Origin: Sulfurisphaera ohwakuensis
Lineage (GTDB): Archaea; Thermoproteota; Thermoprotei_A; Sulfolobales; Sulfolobaceae
Length of the DNA: 64,000 nt
Direction of reading: 5' to 3'
Assembly (NCBI RefSeq): GCF_009729055.1
Contig: NZ_CP045484.1
Span: forward strand, 1,674,001 to 1,738,000
Part shown: piece by piece, positions 57,038 to 64,000 of the stretch
Numbering within the stretch: position 1 is the first letter of the stretch
How the letters are laid out: each line of letters begins with the position of its first letter
The notes under the pieces: model-generated
What the model saw: the letters and a program-made list of their open reading frames with translations, nothing else
Databases searched by the model: none
Told to the model about the DNA's origin: nothing
Program-made: the position numbers and the translations under genes

Positions 57038-57126
57038 TTTTCAATTCCTTTGGGGATTCAACGGATGAAGAAGAACAAAAGAATGTAATGGTTAATAACA
57101 ACTTTCAATTCCTTTGGAGATACATC
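57038..57126 (-). CRISPR. Mini-CRISPR unit: two repeats, one spacer
   Basis: Repeats at 57038-57062 and 57102-57126 (25 bases, 21 identical), spacer 57063-57101 (39 bases). Read on the minus strand both end in AAAGGAATTGAAA, the conserved end of the main Sulfolobales CRISPR repeat family (…AATCCCAAAAGGAATTGAAAG). Repeat and spacer lengths fit these arrays (24-25 and 36-44). No leader and no cas genes nearby. The unit lies between the two int(N) repeats. Repeats are degenerate at their 5' ends. Confidence 0.65.
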
Positions 57127-57271
57127 CTTGCCTGTTCCTCTTCGTGATTGTTGTTAACACGGTTAGAGATTTGATTAGCTCCCTTAATTTGAGGAGTGCG
57201 GAGTAATTTCTCCGGTTCGTTGAAATTCGTTTAGGTGGTGCTCTAGGTTTGAGGAAAACTTTTAAGTTACG

Positions 57272-57404
57272 TTAAAGCAGAATAACTACTATAACTAAAA
57301 TTTTGGGGATCCAAGTTAGGATTAAAAGTTCTATTGCGGTTCCAAAAGAGTACTTCAGATAATTTCTTCGGGGCTAAAATATCACCACAGAGTACCGTAT
57401 CGTT
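57272..57404 (-). pseudogene. C-terminal relic of a membrane protein
   Basis: Minus strand: DTVLCGDILAPKKLSEVLF, then after removal of one T (T-run at 57344-57347, seen as A on the plus strand) GTAIELLILTWIPKILVIVV and a stop at 57272. The end is one hydrophobic helix. The upstream part is lost. Family unknown. Confidence 0.4.
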
Positions 57405-57589
57405 TTATCGTATAAAAATAAAGTGTTCTCAATCAACTGGGAAAACAATTCTTCTCAATAAACACCTGAATTTTTCTCACAGCAAAATTTGACGACTAAT
57501 GCTTATCTATTCTATCAATCTTTTTTTTTCAAAAATTCAATGAGAATAATTACCATATCCTTTTTAATGCTTGTAGCAAATATATAATT

Positions 57590-57742
57590 ATGAGAATTGT
57601 TAAGAAAGGTGAAGATACTTTCGTAGAATTTGAAGACTTTGGGGAATTAAGGGATATATTTAATGAGGCAATTAAAGAGCTAGAGGATGAAGAAAAAGCT
57701 AAGACCCGTAAACCTTCTTATGAGACCCAATCCCCCAAATAA
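57590..57742 (+). CDS. Small acidic protein, possible antitoxin
   Basis: 50 residues: MRIVKKGEDTFVEFEDFGEL, then an acidic helix and a basic tail. The layout (short strand, helix, disordered tail) fits small RelB-like antitoxins. Its last 44 bases are antisense to the 3' end of the RelE-like gene, so they are convergent and overlapping rather than in one operon, which is unusual. Pairing is inference. Confidence 0.5.
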   Translation: MRIVKKGEDTFVEFEDFGELRDIFNEAIKELEDEEKAKTRKPSYETQSPK

Positions 57743-58007
57743 ATACGATACAGTTTTTTGAATCCACACTATAAAGTATCCTTATATCACCGGTAACCTC
57801 TATAGAAAACATAGGATTTCCGTACTTATCCTTTCCCAGCTTCTCTCTGGTGTACTTAAATGGATCCTTATATAACAATTCCAGTTTCTCAAGGATAATC
57901 CTAAGAAGTTTTGAGCGTGGAAAATTCCTCTTCAACCACTTTATGAACTCTGCTCTATCCATTTCACCCTTAACTAAGAATCTAAAAATCCACTTCTCAC
58001 AAACCAT
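57699..58007 (-). CDS. RelE/ParE-superfamily toxin
   Basis: 102 residues. RAEFIKWLKRNFPRSKLLRI at the N-terminus and GDIRILYSVDSKNCIVFIWG then SHKKVY at the end match the RelE fold (two helices, then a sheet with the conserved Arg and the C-terminal His/Tyr). Probably a ribosome-dependent mRNA interferase. No same-strand antitoxin seen; see the convergent 50-residue frame. Part of the integrated element. Confidence 0.78.
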   Translation of the reverse strand: MVCEKWIFRFLVKGEMDRAEFIKWLKRNFPRSKLLRIILEKLELLYKDPFKYTREKLGKDKYGNPMFSIEVTGDIRILYSVDSKNCIVFIWGIGSHKKVYGS

Positions 58008-58091
58008 GATAAAATAAGAAGAAAAGTATATTTAAAAATCTTTATATTTTCATTTAATATCCCATAAGAAATAATAGCAGATATGAGAACA

Positions 58092-58117
58092 AAATACGGC
58101 TGCATAAGACCGTATTT
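58092..58117. repeat. Inverted repeat AAATACGG / CCGTATTT
   Basis: 8-base perfect arms, 10-base spacer. Downstream of it, 58163-58185 and 58228-58255 form a second, imperfect inverted pair (GAAATTTGCG...TTCATATC against its complement). The stretch 58021-58288 has no gene; it looks like structured or regulatory DNA. Confidence 0.4.
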
Positions 58118-58288
58118 CCATCAAGAACAATAGAAAAATTCGGCCATATACCTCTCATTTCTAAGAAATTTGCGTTCATATCCCCGTATTACAAAGATTT
58201 AAATACTAGAAAATTGTGGATGCATATGGAGATATGAATGGTCTGCGAATTTCTTTCTAAGGAATATAAAAGTTAACTTCTTGAAATT

Positions 58289-58501
58289 CTAACAATAAAA
58301 AAATCTAGTTGGAGCTAGGGTGATATCCCCTATTATCCCCGATTTCAATTTTATATAAGTTTCCACGACGTCAACTAAAGGACCTACGTAAGTTTCCTTT
58401 ACCTCACCGTTCACCGTTTCCAATTTATAGACATAATACCGCCCTTTTCTCTCACGTATAATTATGTCGCCATATTTATAACGCGTCTTTTATTTCGTCA
58501 T
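58289..58501 (-). pseudogene. int: Second SSV-type int(N) fragment
   Basis: Same start as the first copy, including the TAA at codon 4, identical to about codon 49, then [18 protein letters not shown] and a stop at 58289. The continuation KLKSGIIGD is closer to free viral integrases than copy 1, but the tRNA-antisense part (PPGFEPG) is missing. Likely the remnant of another integration or of a tandem duplication whose attachment end was deleted. Confidence 0.85.
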
Positions 58502-58572
58502 TTTCCGTCAAGTATTATGGTTGCCAAAACTTGCTTAAAACTTTGGCAACTCGTAAAATTTTGCTATCAAAA
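58355..58572 (-). repeat. 218-base direct repeat, copy 2
   Basis: Partner of 55491-55708; three differences, all in the last 30 bases (upstream of the int promoter dyad or within it). Contains the dyad 58520-58528 / 58542-58550. Confidence 0.95.
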
Positions 58573-59040
58573 TGTGTGTAGCTGAAAGAAGTCGATAAAT
58601 ATTCCTTTGTCGCGCAAAAAATTAAATTTCAGAACCCTAGATTATTTACTATACATAGAAAGATTGATAGATAAATAATAGAAGATTTTTAGTTATTGAT
58701 AAGACGCCCATATTTATGAAATCGCTGCTATAGATGAAGAAGCTACCTAGTACGTAGTGTCCGTTTCATTATTTCTGCTAAAGTGAAAAGAAGTGACAAC
58801 GTTAACTACTTGAGTAATCACAAGACGATTACTATTGAGTAGGAGGAGTTATGTTAATGTCACTAACTGAAGCCTACACAAAACGATTAATCCAGACAAT
58901 CGTCAAGACGTTTATATGATTCATAAGCTATTAATCGTTAACTTCGGGGTAGTCCTTTTGTATGTCCTCCTGCTTTACACCTTATTTATTATTTGTTGCA
59001 TTGAAGAATTATTTACGTTACGAAGAGCATACAAAGAATA
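58573..59040. other. Gene-poor stretch of the element
   Basis: No intact gene. A dyad AGTAATC / GATTACT (58813-58819, 58827-58833) is present, and short protein-like pieces (for example EIAAIDEEAT followed by a stop near 58751) hint at decayed genes, but none can be named. Confidence 0.4.
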
Positions 59041-59214
59041 GTAGTTTAAACGAAATTCCGTTACCATAAAAAATCATAATATTTATTTCGTGAGTTAATA
59101 AATATTTTTTAATTTTATTTCTTAGTCTATCGCTTATCAGAAAAAATTTTCAGTTAGTAAGAGGATCTTTATTATATATTTTTAACGTAAAGTATAACTG
59201 TAACGATTTTCCTA
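59041..59214 (+). repeat. About 170-base diverged direct repeat, copy A
   Basis: Aligns with 62781-62951 over the whole length (GTAGTTTAA, TTACCATAAAAAAT, ATAATATTT and the final 22-base core are shared), with indels. The core TATAACTGTAACGATTTTCC (then TA) also occurs at 28799-28820. It seems to be an upstream region duplicated before small genes; here a zinc-finger relic follows. Confidence 0.75.
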
Positions 59215-59223
59215 TAGTGCTAA

Positions 59224-59292
59224 AAGAAGTGTCCAATTTGCGGTAAAGTGTTCACATTAACCATGTGACGTTAGACCATGTTTGAAAAAACA
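59224..59292 (+). pseudogene. C2H2 zinc-finger relic
   Basis: KKCPICGKVFTLTM followed by in-frame stops. C-P-x-C-G-K-x-F is the first half of a C2H2 finger, a very common type of small protein in Sulfolobus viruses. No start codon in frame; the histidine half is lost. Recognition rests on one motif. Confidence 0.4.
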
Positions 59293-59320
59293 TAATATCC
59301 GCGTAAGTTAGTGATTTATC

Positions 59321-59650
59321 ATGGATAGGCTAAAGGTTATTTGGCTTCTCATTATCTTAGGTAATATATTTGATTACGTGACAACGCTTCTGTTTTCCTA
59401 TTTTGGTATATTATATATGGATCGTAACATCCTCATAGGCTATAACACAAATTTTACAGACGTTTTGTTAACCTTAACCGGTGAGAAGTTATTGTTCTTA
59501 AGTGGAGTTTATTGGTTTAGCAAATTATTCGATTATCTAAAAATCAGTAAGTATAAATGGATCGGGCTTTTACCTTTTACAATAATAACTACCATAATAT
59601 GCGTACTTGACTTGTTAGGGCTTATCTTTTACTTCTTAAGCTCTTTATAA
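59321..59650 (+). CDS. DUF5658-like membrane protein
   Basis: 109 residues, three or four helices. GNIFDYVTTLLFSYFGILYM with a second segment GEKLLFLSGVYWFSKLFDYL fits DUF5658 (N-x-x-D-x-x-T-T-L... then a Lys-containing helix). TATA-like elements are weak. A broken relative is at 62219-62531. Probably encoded by the integrated element; function unknown. Confidence 0.68.
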   Translation: MDRLKVIWLLIILGNIFDYVTTLLFSYFGILYMDRNILIGYNTNFTDVLLTLTGEKLLFLSGVYWFSKLFDYLKISKYKWIGLLPFTIITTIICVLDLLGLIFYFLSSL

Positions 59651-59674
59651 AGTTAAACTCTTTTTTCGCTTACA

Positions 59675-60590
59675 ATGAGGAAGGAACTACTAACTTTAGT
59701 TTTCATAACAATACTATTGACGCCGATTGTGCTAAACATAACACCTAAAGCGATAACAGCATCAGATGTAGGAGCACAAAAAATATACACAACATCTTCT
59801 GGAAATTGGGCCGGTGTCGTATACTCAGTTTATAATACTTCAACAGATGCACCTATAGAAATAACATCAGTAAGCGAGTCAGTGTGTTTCGGAAACGCTG
59901 AAGTTAATTATGTTCCAGATCCTTACGGGGCTGATGATATCGGTATATGGGTTGCTCTAAGTCCTCAACCTTCTACTAACCCTCTTATAGGTTATTGTTT
60001 CTTCCAAGCCGGCTTTGGTCTAATAGTGTACTCTAATGGTTCTTATGCATTGAATCCTTTCGTAATAGCTATTACGCTTTCTGGCGGTAAGATACAACCA
60101 ATAGTTGATTATTATAACACAATACCTATTGAAACTGTAAATGACTTAGTATTATCAATGTTCATATAATATGAGGGAAACGGAAAAGTATATATTTGTC
60201 TGGCCGCGGGGTATCAAATTCCCTCTGGGCCATATGACCAGTTTTTCCAATACTCAAATACTTTTTCATAGCCTTTTTGGCTCTACACCAGAATCAGCAT
60301 ATACCATAATAGAAGCACCTTATGTTGGCGATACTAATTATCATTATTCATTACCGCAGATATCCGGTGGATTAATATACGGTTTTAATTTTATGTATCC
60401 ATCGGGACAAGGACCCGGATCCTCACAACCAAATACGGAGTTTGTAGCTGTGTTATTTAACTTAAACTCGCTTGTTAATTACAATTATGTTTATGCATAT
60501 CCCTATAGCGGTACTGGAACTACTGGTGCATGGCAATATACATACGAGTTTATTGATACACAGAACGACCAAACTACGTATGGTTTATAA
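59675..60590 (+). pseudogene. Broken secreted glutamic-peptidase (G1)-like gene
   Basis: Signal peptide 1-29, then SSGNWAGVVYS, the NWAG start of the eqolisin fold, GIWVAL and FFQAGFGL (catalytic Gln position), and later SAYTIIEAPYVGD (catalytic Glu position). Three pieces: frame 1 to TAA 60167-60169, the same frame on to about 60262 (YEGNGKVYICLAAGYQIPSG), then a +1 shift at a T5 run (60262-60266) into the frame ending at 60590. Repairing the TAA and one T gives about 304 residues. Eqolisins are acid proteases, mostly fungal, so an archaeal copy is notable. Confidence 0.6.
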
Positions 60591-60653
60591 AGGTAACTCT
60601 TTTTTCTTTTTCTTTTGAATGGATTTATAACTTTAAATCCTTAATCAGTTTTA

Positions 60654-60914
60654 ATGAGAAGGGCCACCATCCTACTTTCTATCATTTCGGTTGTGCTAAT
60701 AACGATAGGGGTTTACTTTTTTATGATAGATAAACCTACTATGATCCACCCACCTAAGGTAGTATTCAATACGTCAATAATTAAAGCTAATTATGGTGGA
60801 CCCCCAATACTCGTAAACCCTCCACCATGGTATGCAAACCTATGGCCTGAAACGCTAACAGCCGGAATTGTATTACTTCTAATCTCAGCCCTCCTATTAA
60901 GGTGTAACTCCTGA
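60654..60914 (+). CDS. Two-helix membrane protein, NLWPET family, copy 1
   Basis: 86 residues. Helices at about 6-24 and 68-83 enclose a Pro-rich outside loop with PPPWYANLWPETLTAG. The same motif recurs in the next two loci, so these are tandem duplicates. No known family. Composition and position suggest a virion or element membrane protein. Basic N-terminus and RCNS end. Confidence 0.65.
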   Translation: MRRATILLSIISVVLITIGVYFFMIDKPTMIHPPKVVFNTSIIKANYGGPPILVNPPPWYANLWPETLTAGIVLLLISALLLRCNS

Positions 60915-60977
60915 ACCGACAGTTACTTCACTTTGTTTCGGAAAAACCTTTATAAGTCAATTTTCTTTTTTATAGAC

Positions 60978-61346
60978 ATGGAATTTGTTTCACTTTTTGT
61001 CTTCGTTTCCGGAATAATTGTAGCTTTATTAACTCTTTATTTCTCACCGGATTTTGGAAGGGTTAAACCAAATAAAAGAAACCTATCGACCATATTTTTA
61101 TCGCTAGCCCTTGCGGGAATAGGTTTATGGCTTTACTACATTGACCGCCCAACATATATTGCTAAGCCCATAAAGCCTATTTTACCACCAGGGAATTTTG
61201 ATACATATTTTGGCCTTTATGGCCCTCAAGTGGAGTATATTCGTATCCCACCACCTTGGTACGCAAACCTATGGTCGGAAACACTAACATCTGGTGTTAT
61301 ATTGTTAGCCTTAGTAGTTTTCCTACATTTCAGACCCAGAAAATAG
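60978..61346 (+). CDS. Two/three-helix membrane protein, NLWPET family, copy 2
   Basis: 122 residues from ATG 60978, chosen because a TATA-like TTTATAA at about 60950-60956 lies some 25 bases before it; a longer frame opens at 60933. Helices at about 4-24, 38-55 and 100-117; loop IDRPTYIAKP then PPPWYANLWSETLTSG. Close to copy 1 in the second half, with an added N-terminal helix. Confidence 0.68.
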   Translation: MEFVSLFVFVSGIIVALLTLYFSPDFGRVKPNKRNLSTIFLSLALAGIGLWLYYIDRPTYIAKPIKPILPPGNFDTYFGLYGPQVEYIRIPPPWYANLWSETLTSGVILLALVVFLHFRPRK

Positions 61347-61379
61347 TCCCTTTATAAACTTACTCTTTTTCCACTATTA

Positions 61380-61550
61380 ATGAAGTGAGCCATAGTCTTT
61401 ATCCTATTTGTTGATATATCAGTATCAAATAATACGATATTGTTTACAGAGAGACGCTATTCTATAATGATAGCTCTACTTGAGAGTGCAAATACGTATA
61501 TTGTACCGACATTCGGCCCAGGAACTCAAGGAGTTCAATACTACTTGTGA
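61380..61550 (+). pseudogene. Short secreted-protein gene with an internal TGA
   Basis: M-K-stop-A-I-V-F-I-L-F: a 56-codon frame (ATG 61380 to TGA 61548) with TGA at codon 3 that would be TGG (Trp) in a working gene, giving a normal signal sequence. It contains GPGTQGVQYYL near the end. Preceded by a TATA-like CTTTATAAACTTA at about 61350-61362, at the right distance. No family. Confidence 0.45.
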
Positions 61551-61568
61551 ATAAATTTTTATAATATA

Positions 61569-61925
61569 AGGTATTTCTTCCTTATATTAATAATAGCCCT
61601 AGTTCTCCTCGGTGTATCGCTCTATCTTCACTCGATAGACCATGTTACTATACCACGGTAAAACATACTACCCAGAGCAATATCACAACAACTGTAACCA
61701 ATGCAACGGCCGCCATTTATAATTACGTAAGACAACTTTCATCCCCATTAGCGAGTGCTCAGTACCTACCGCAACTCCACCATAACCAGACTAGCTTAAC
61801 TAACTCTACTACGACAAACAACCAGACCACCACCTTATGAAAACCTCTGGCCAGAAACAGTGGCAATAGGAATAACACTACTCCTAACCTCAGTTCTTCT
61901 ACTAAGGCGTAAATCAGACCATTAA
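61569..61925 (+). pseudogene. NLWPET family, copy 3, frameshifted
   Basis: Frame 0: RYFFLILIIALVLLGVSLYL and SIDHVTIPR to TAA 61659; frame 2 (61688 on): TTVTNATAAIYNYVRQLSS and an Asn/Thr/Gln-rich loop; frame 0 again from 61836: YENLWPETVAIGITLLLTS to TAA 61925. The two shifts compensate. The helix-loop-helix order and the NLWPET motif match copies 1 and 2, but the loop is longer. Confidence 0.55.
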
Positions 61926-62218
61926 TAAACTCACACTCTTTATGCGATGTATAATACTAAGTATTTAGTAGTGAAGTATTGCTTAAAGTTCTTACTTTGG
62001 GCCAATATCTACTATCTCAATGCTGTATTTTAATTCAGTTTGTAATTCTATAGTGCACGAAAATGTCTTTACGTCCAAGACCAGTTACTTATAATAGGCA
62101 TATTATCAGTGTTATGAACTTTATAACGGTGAGATTTTTCGAAGAAAAACATTAAGCATCTAGTCGTTAAGTATACTTACGATAAAATTCTTTTACTCAT
62201 ATACTTTAGCGTAATAAG

Positions 62219-62531
62219 ATGACTCTAAACCTAATTTATGATCTGATATCGTTCTTTGGATTTCAGTTTAACGACTTTTGGTCAACAGTGCTAGGATTAA
62301 GGGTAGGTGCTGTAGAGCAAAATCCATTAGCCCGCTTAGTCTCTAAATCATGGATAACATTAGCGTTATATAAGTTCAGTCTTGCTGGGTTAGCTTTTTC
62401 CCCTAATTTTCTTAACAATACCAATTAACACTATAAGGACTTATATTATAATAGCTGCAGATGAACTAGAATGTCTAGTAACGTTAAATAATATTTTAGC
62501 AATTAAACAACATAAGAGGAATAAAAAGTGA
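62219..62531 (+). pseudogene. DUF5658-like gene with one extra T
   Basis: Frame from ATG 62219: FQFNDFWSTVLGLRVGAVEQ and NPLARLVSKSWITLALYKF, typical of DUF5658. Removing one T from the T5 run 62395-62399 continues as FLTIPINTIRTYIIIAADEL and ends KQHKRNKK at 62531, about 103 residues in total. As it stands, translation ends after 69 codons. Confidence 0.65.
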
Positions 62532-63225
62532 GCGAAGTATTGTAGGGTCTGTTAAACTAGTAATATGTTAAATATCATAAAGATTAGAATGAGATGTTAT
62601 TTCTATTACATTTTTTACAAAAAATTGCAGTTAAATAGGACTGTTCTCAAACAGTCATGAAATTCGATAAGCATTTGTAATATTATATCAAATTACCATA
62701 AATATTTTTAATCATCTTTAAATAAATCTCATTTAAGGTGTTAACTTTCTAGAGAATATTAAGGATAAATAACCTAACTTAGTAGTTTAAGGAAATTACC
62801 TTACCATAAAAAATTATAATATTTGCTCATGAACTAATAAATACTTAGAATTTACTTCCTTACTTTTATAGCTTACTAGAAATAAATTTCCAGTAAATAA
62901 ATGGATCTTTCTTATTTTTTAACGTAACGTATAACTGTAACGATTTTCCTAATAAATCAAATGCTATACTCTGTCAGAGCTTATAGGGCAAGATATTATC
63001 CTTAAGGTCTTATATGAACTTAGAGATACTGTTGTACTTTAAGTTATGAACAAATATAATATTATTTATTTCATTGTTAAAACATCTTTAGTTATATTGG
63101 TCTTTCTTTGTTAATTCCAAGTTAAAATCTCTTCATTGAGAATCTAAATATTCATAATTATCTCGGGTAAATTCAATCAATTTTAAAGACAGTAATGCTT
63201 ATATATCCATTTGATTAATTAGATA
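62532..63225. other. Gene-free stretch containing repeat copy B
   Basis: About 690 AT-rich bases. 62781-62951 is copy B of the about 170-base repeat (see 59041-59214), whose core is followed by AATAAATCAAATGC. No intact gene otherwise; a TATA-like TTATATATCC (63199-63208) precedes the next pseudogene. Confidence 0.5.
62781..62951 (+). repeat. About 170-base diverged direct repeat, copy B
   Basis: Partner of 59041-59214. Shares GTAGTTTAA at the start, TTACCATAAAAAAT and the 22-base core at 62930-62951 without a mismatch to copy A. Spacing of shared blocks differs by a few bases. Confidence 0.75.
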
Positions 63226-63732
63226 ATGAGTAAAAATGTTGTCCAAAATAGTAAATAAAAACTTAAAAAAATAGCTATTCTAGGTATATTATCAATACTG
63301 ACACTGTTATTAATGTCGCCACTCCTTATTGCACAAACCTATCCAAACTACATAGAGGTTCAGATGAATGTAAAAAACATATTTGGATGGGTGATAGCTT
63401 CGGCGTGATTAACATGACAATTCGCGACTAATGGGCAATACATCACGTCACAAGCTCTAGGTCCTTATGGTGCAGCGTCCTACTGGTTCAGTGTATCTGT
63501 ACAAACAGGAAAAGTGACAGAAACTGGGAGTTTGAATAGTTTAAGTGCAAACTTACCAGTCACTATAAGAAATTGGGCTGGACAAGAAATATCGGGCCAG
63601 CTATATAATGATGTGTATTATTGCGGAGGTAATCAAGTTATCGACTACTACGGATTTAATGGTAACATATGTTATGGTAATTCTAATATACTTCCTATCC
63701 CAATAACTATAACATTCCAGTTCGACGAATAA
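63226..63732 (+). pseudogene. Secreted protein gene with three in-frame stops
   Basis: One unbroken frame of 168 codons apart from TAA at codon 11 (63256-63258) and TGA at codons 61 and 64 (63406-63408, 63415-63417). Reading TGA as Trp gives IASAWLTWQFATNGQY, natural for a secreted protein. Hydrophobic helix at about 17-38, then a beta-rich outside part with NWAGQEISGQLYNDVYY. The intact 72-codon tail starts at 63514. Family unknown. Confidence 0.55.
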
Positions 63733-63806
63733 AATATTTTGTTTTTTATCTTTTTTATATGAATAACTTTTTTATTATTTTTAAATATATAATCGGTGAT
63801 CGGTAA

Positions 63807-64000
63807 ATGAGAATATCTTTCACAACTATAATTGCATTTGTATTAATATTCTTAGGTATATTCATAAACTTCATGCCAACAATAATTTATTATATTCAAG
63901 TATATCCTAAGATTCCCCTAAATAGAGTCGAACCAGGGGCTTACTTCACTTATGTAGCGCAAGATTTAGTTATTCCACTAAAATCAACTAACGATAGCAA
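63807..64000 (+). CDS. Membrane-anchored protein, cut by the window edge
   Basis: Open frame from ATG 63807 to the last base (64 codons so far). N-terminal helix at about 5-32, then an outside segment with YPKIPLNRVEPGAYFTYV. TATA-like TTTTAAATATATAA at about 63779-63792 supports the start. No stop reached; family unknown. Confidence 0.55.
   Translation, partial: MRISFTTIIAFVLIFLGIFINFMPTIIYYIQVYPKIPLNRVEPGAYFTYVAQDLVIPLKSTNDS

Noticed and set aside
57140-57214. Transposase end (short frame with CGGAG...CTCCG hairpin)
   Set aside because: The 5-base hairpin and about 20 protein-like codons are too little to name an insertion sequence.
58289-58501. Second tRNA-type attachment site next to the second int(N)
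   Set aside because: No tRNA 3' sequence or PPGFEPG-like coding is present there; only the integrase start is duplicated.
58740-58870. Transposase fragment (AIDEEAT region)
   Set aside because: The similarity to IS transposase catalytic strands is only a few residues and interrupted by stops.
63226-63732. TGA read as an amino acid (recoding)
   Set aside because: Both TGAs fit Trp, but the same gene has a TAA and lies among other broken genes; decay is the simpler reading, and no recoding element was seen.

Overview
The window looks like a low-GC chromosome segment of a thermoacidophilic archaeon of the Sulfolobaceae, probably close to Sulfurisphaera (Sulfolobus) tokodaii. The grounds are a SoxL/SoxN-type Rieske and cytochrome b pair, a Dpo2-type DNA polymerase operon, a copTMA copper cluster, a zinc-dependent glucose dehydrogenase, sedolisin and MMPL proteins, frequent leaderless genes with TATA boxes about 25 bases before the start codon, and an integrase fragment of the fusellovirus (SSV) type. 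The species is inference; no database was searched.

Layout. 1-8.8 kb: end of a respiratory soxLN cluster, then an MFS exporter and a divergent ABC exporter. 8.8-14.4 kb: small hypothetical genes, a Thr/Ser-stalked cell-surface protein and an MMPL/RND transporter. 14.4-19.3 kb: the three-gene dpo2 operon, a candidate C/D box sRNA, a TldD-like protein and an overlooked 45-residue four-cysteine gene. 19.3-25.2 kb: an ATPase gene relic with an operator-like promoter, a transglycosylase (TGT-superfamily) gene divergent from a stand-alone ArcS-like domain, a small membrane protein behind a perfect palindrome, and hyuA/hyuB. 25.2-35.2 kb: an MHS-family transporter, surface proteins including a 1177-residue sedolisin, an RNA-ligase-like protein and a small deletion derivative of an IS200/IS605-type element. 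35.2-42.5 kb: PsiE-like protein, methyltransferase, two DUF2173-like proteins, a MinD/ParA-like ATPase, a DUF929 protein and a polytopic iron-sulfur membrane protein. 42.5-55.3 kb: glucose dehydrogenase, an FAH-family enzyme, a complete ECF transporter, an MFS/MarR pair, a membrane-anchored double AAA ATPase, a broken gene, an MNT-HEPN pair and the copper cluster.

55.37 kb to the end is a decayed integrated element. It starts at tRNA-Gly(GCC). On the opposite strand an SSV-type integrase N-terminus reads in frame through the 3' half of the tRNA, which is the signature of attL. A second copy of the same integrase start lies 2.86 kb further in as a 218-base direct repeat. Between the copies are a DUF5678/retropepsin-like pair, a RelE-like toxin and a two-repeat, one-spacer CRISPR-like unit with the Sulfolobales repeat type. 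Beyond them are tandem two-helix membrane proteins sharing an NLWPET motif, DUF5658 proteins, a broken glutamic-peptidase-like gene and several other pseudogenes. The other attachment half and int(C) are not seen and should lie past the right edge.

The pseudogenes of the element carry two recurrent lesions: stop codons one transition away from Trp or Gln, and one extra T in a T run. The strongest candidates for something new are the mini-CRISPR unit in the integrated element, the doubled int(N), the C/D box RNA that begins at a stop codon, and the zinc-less transglycosylase facing an ArcS-like domain.
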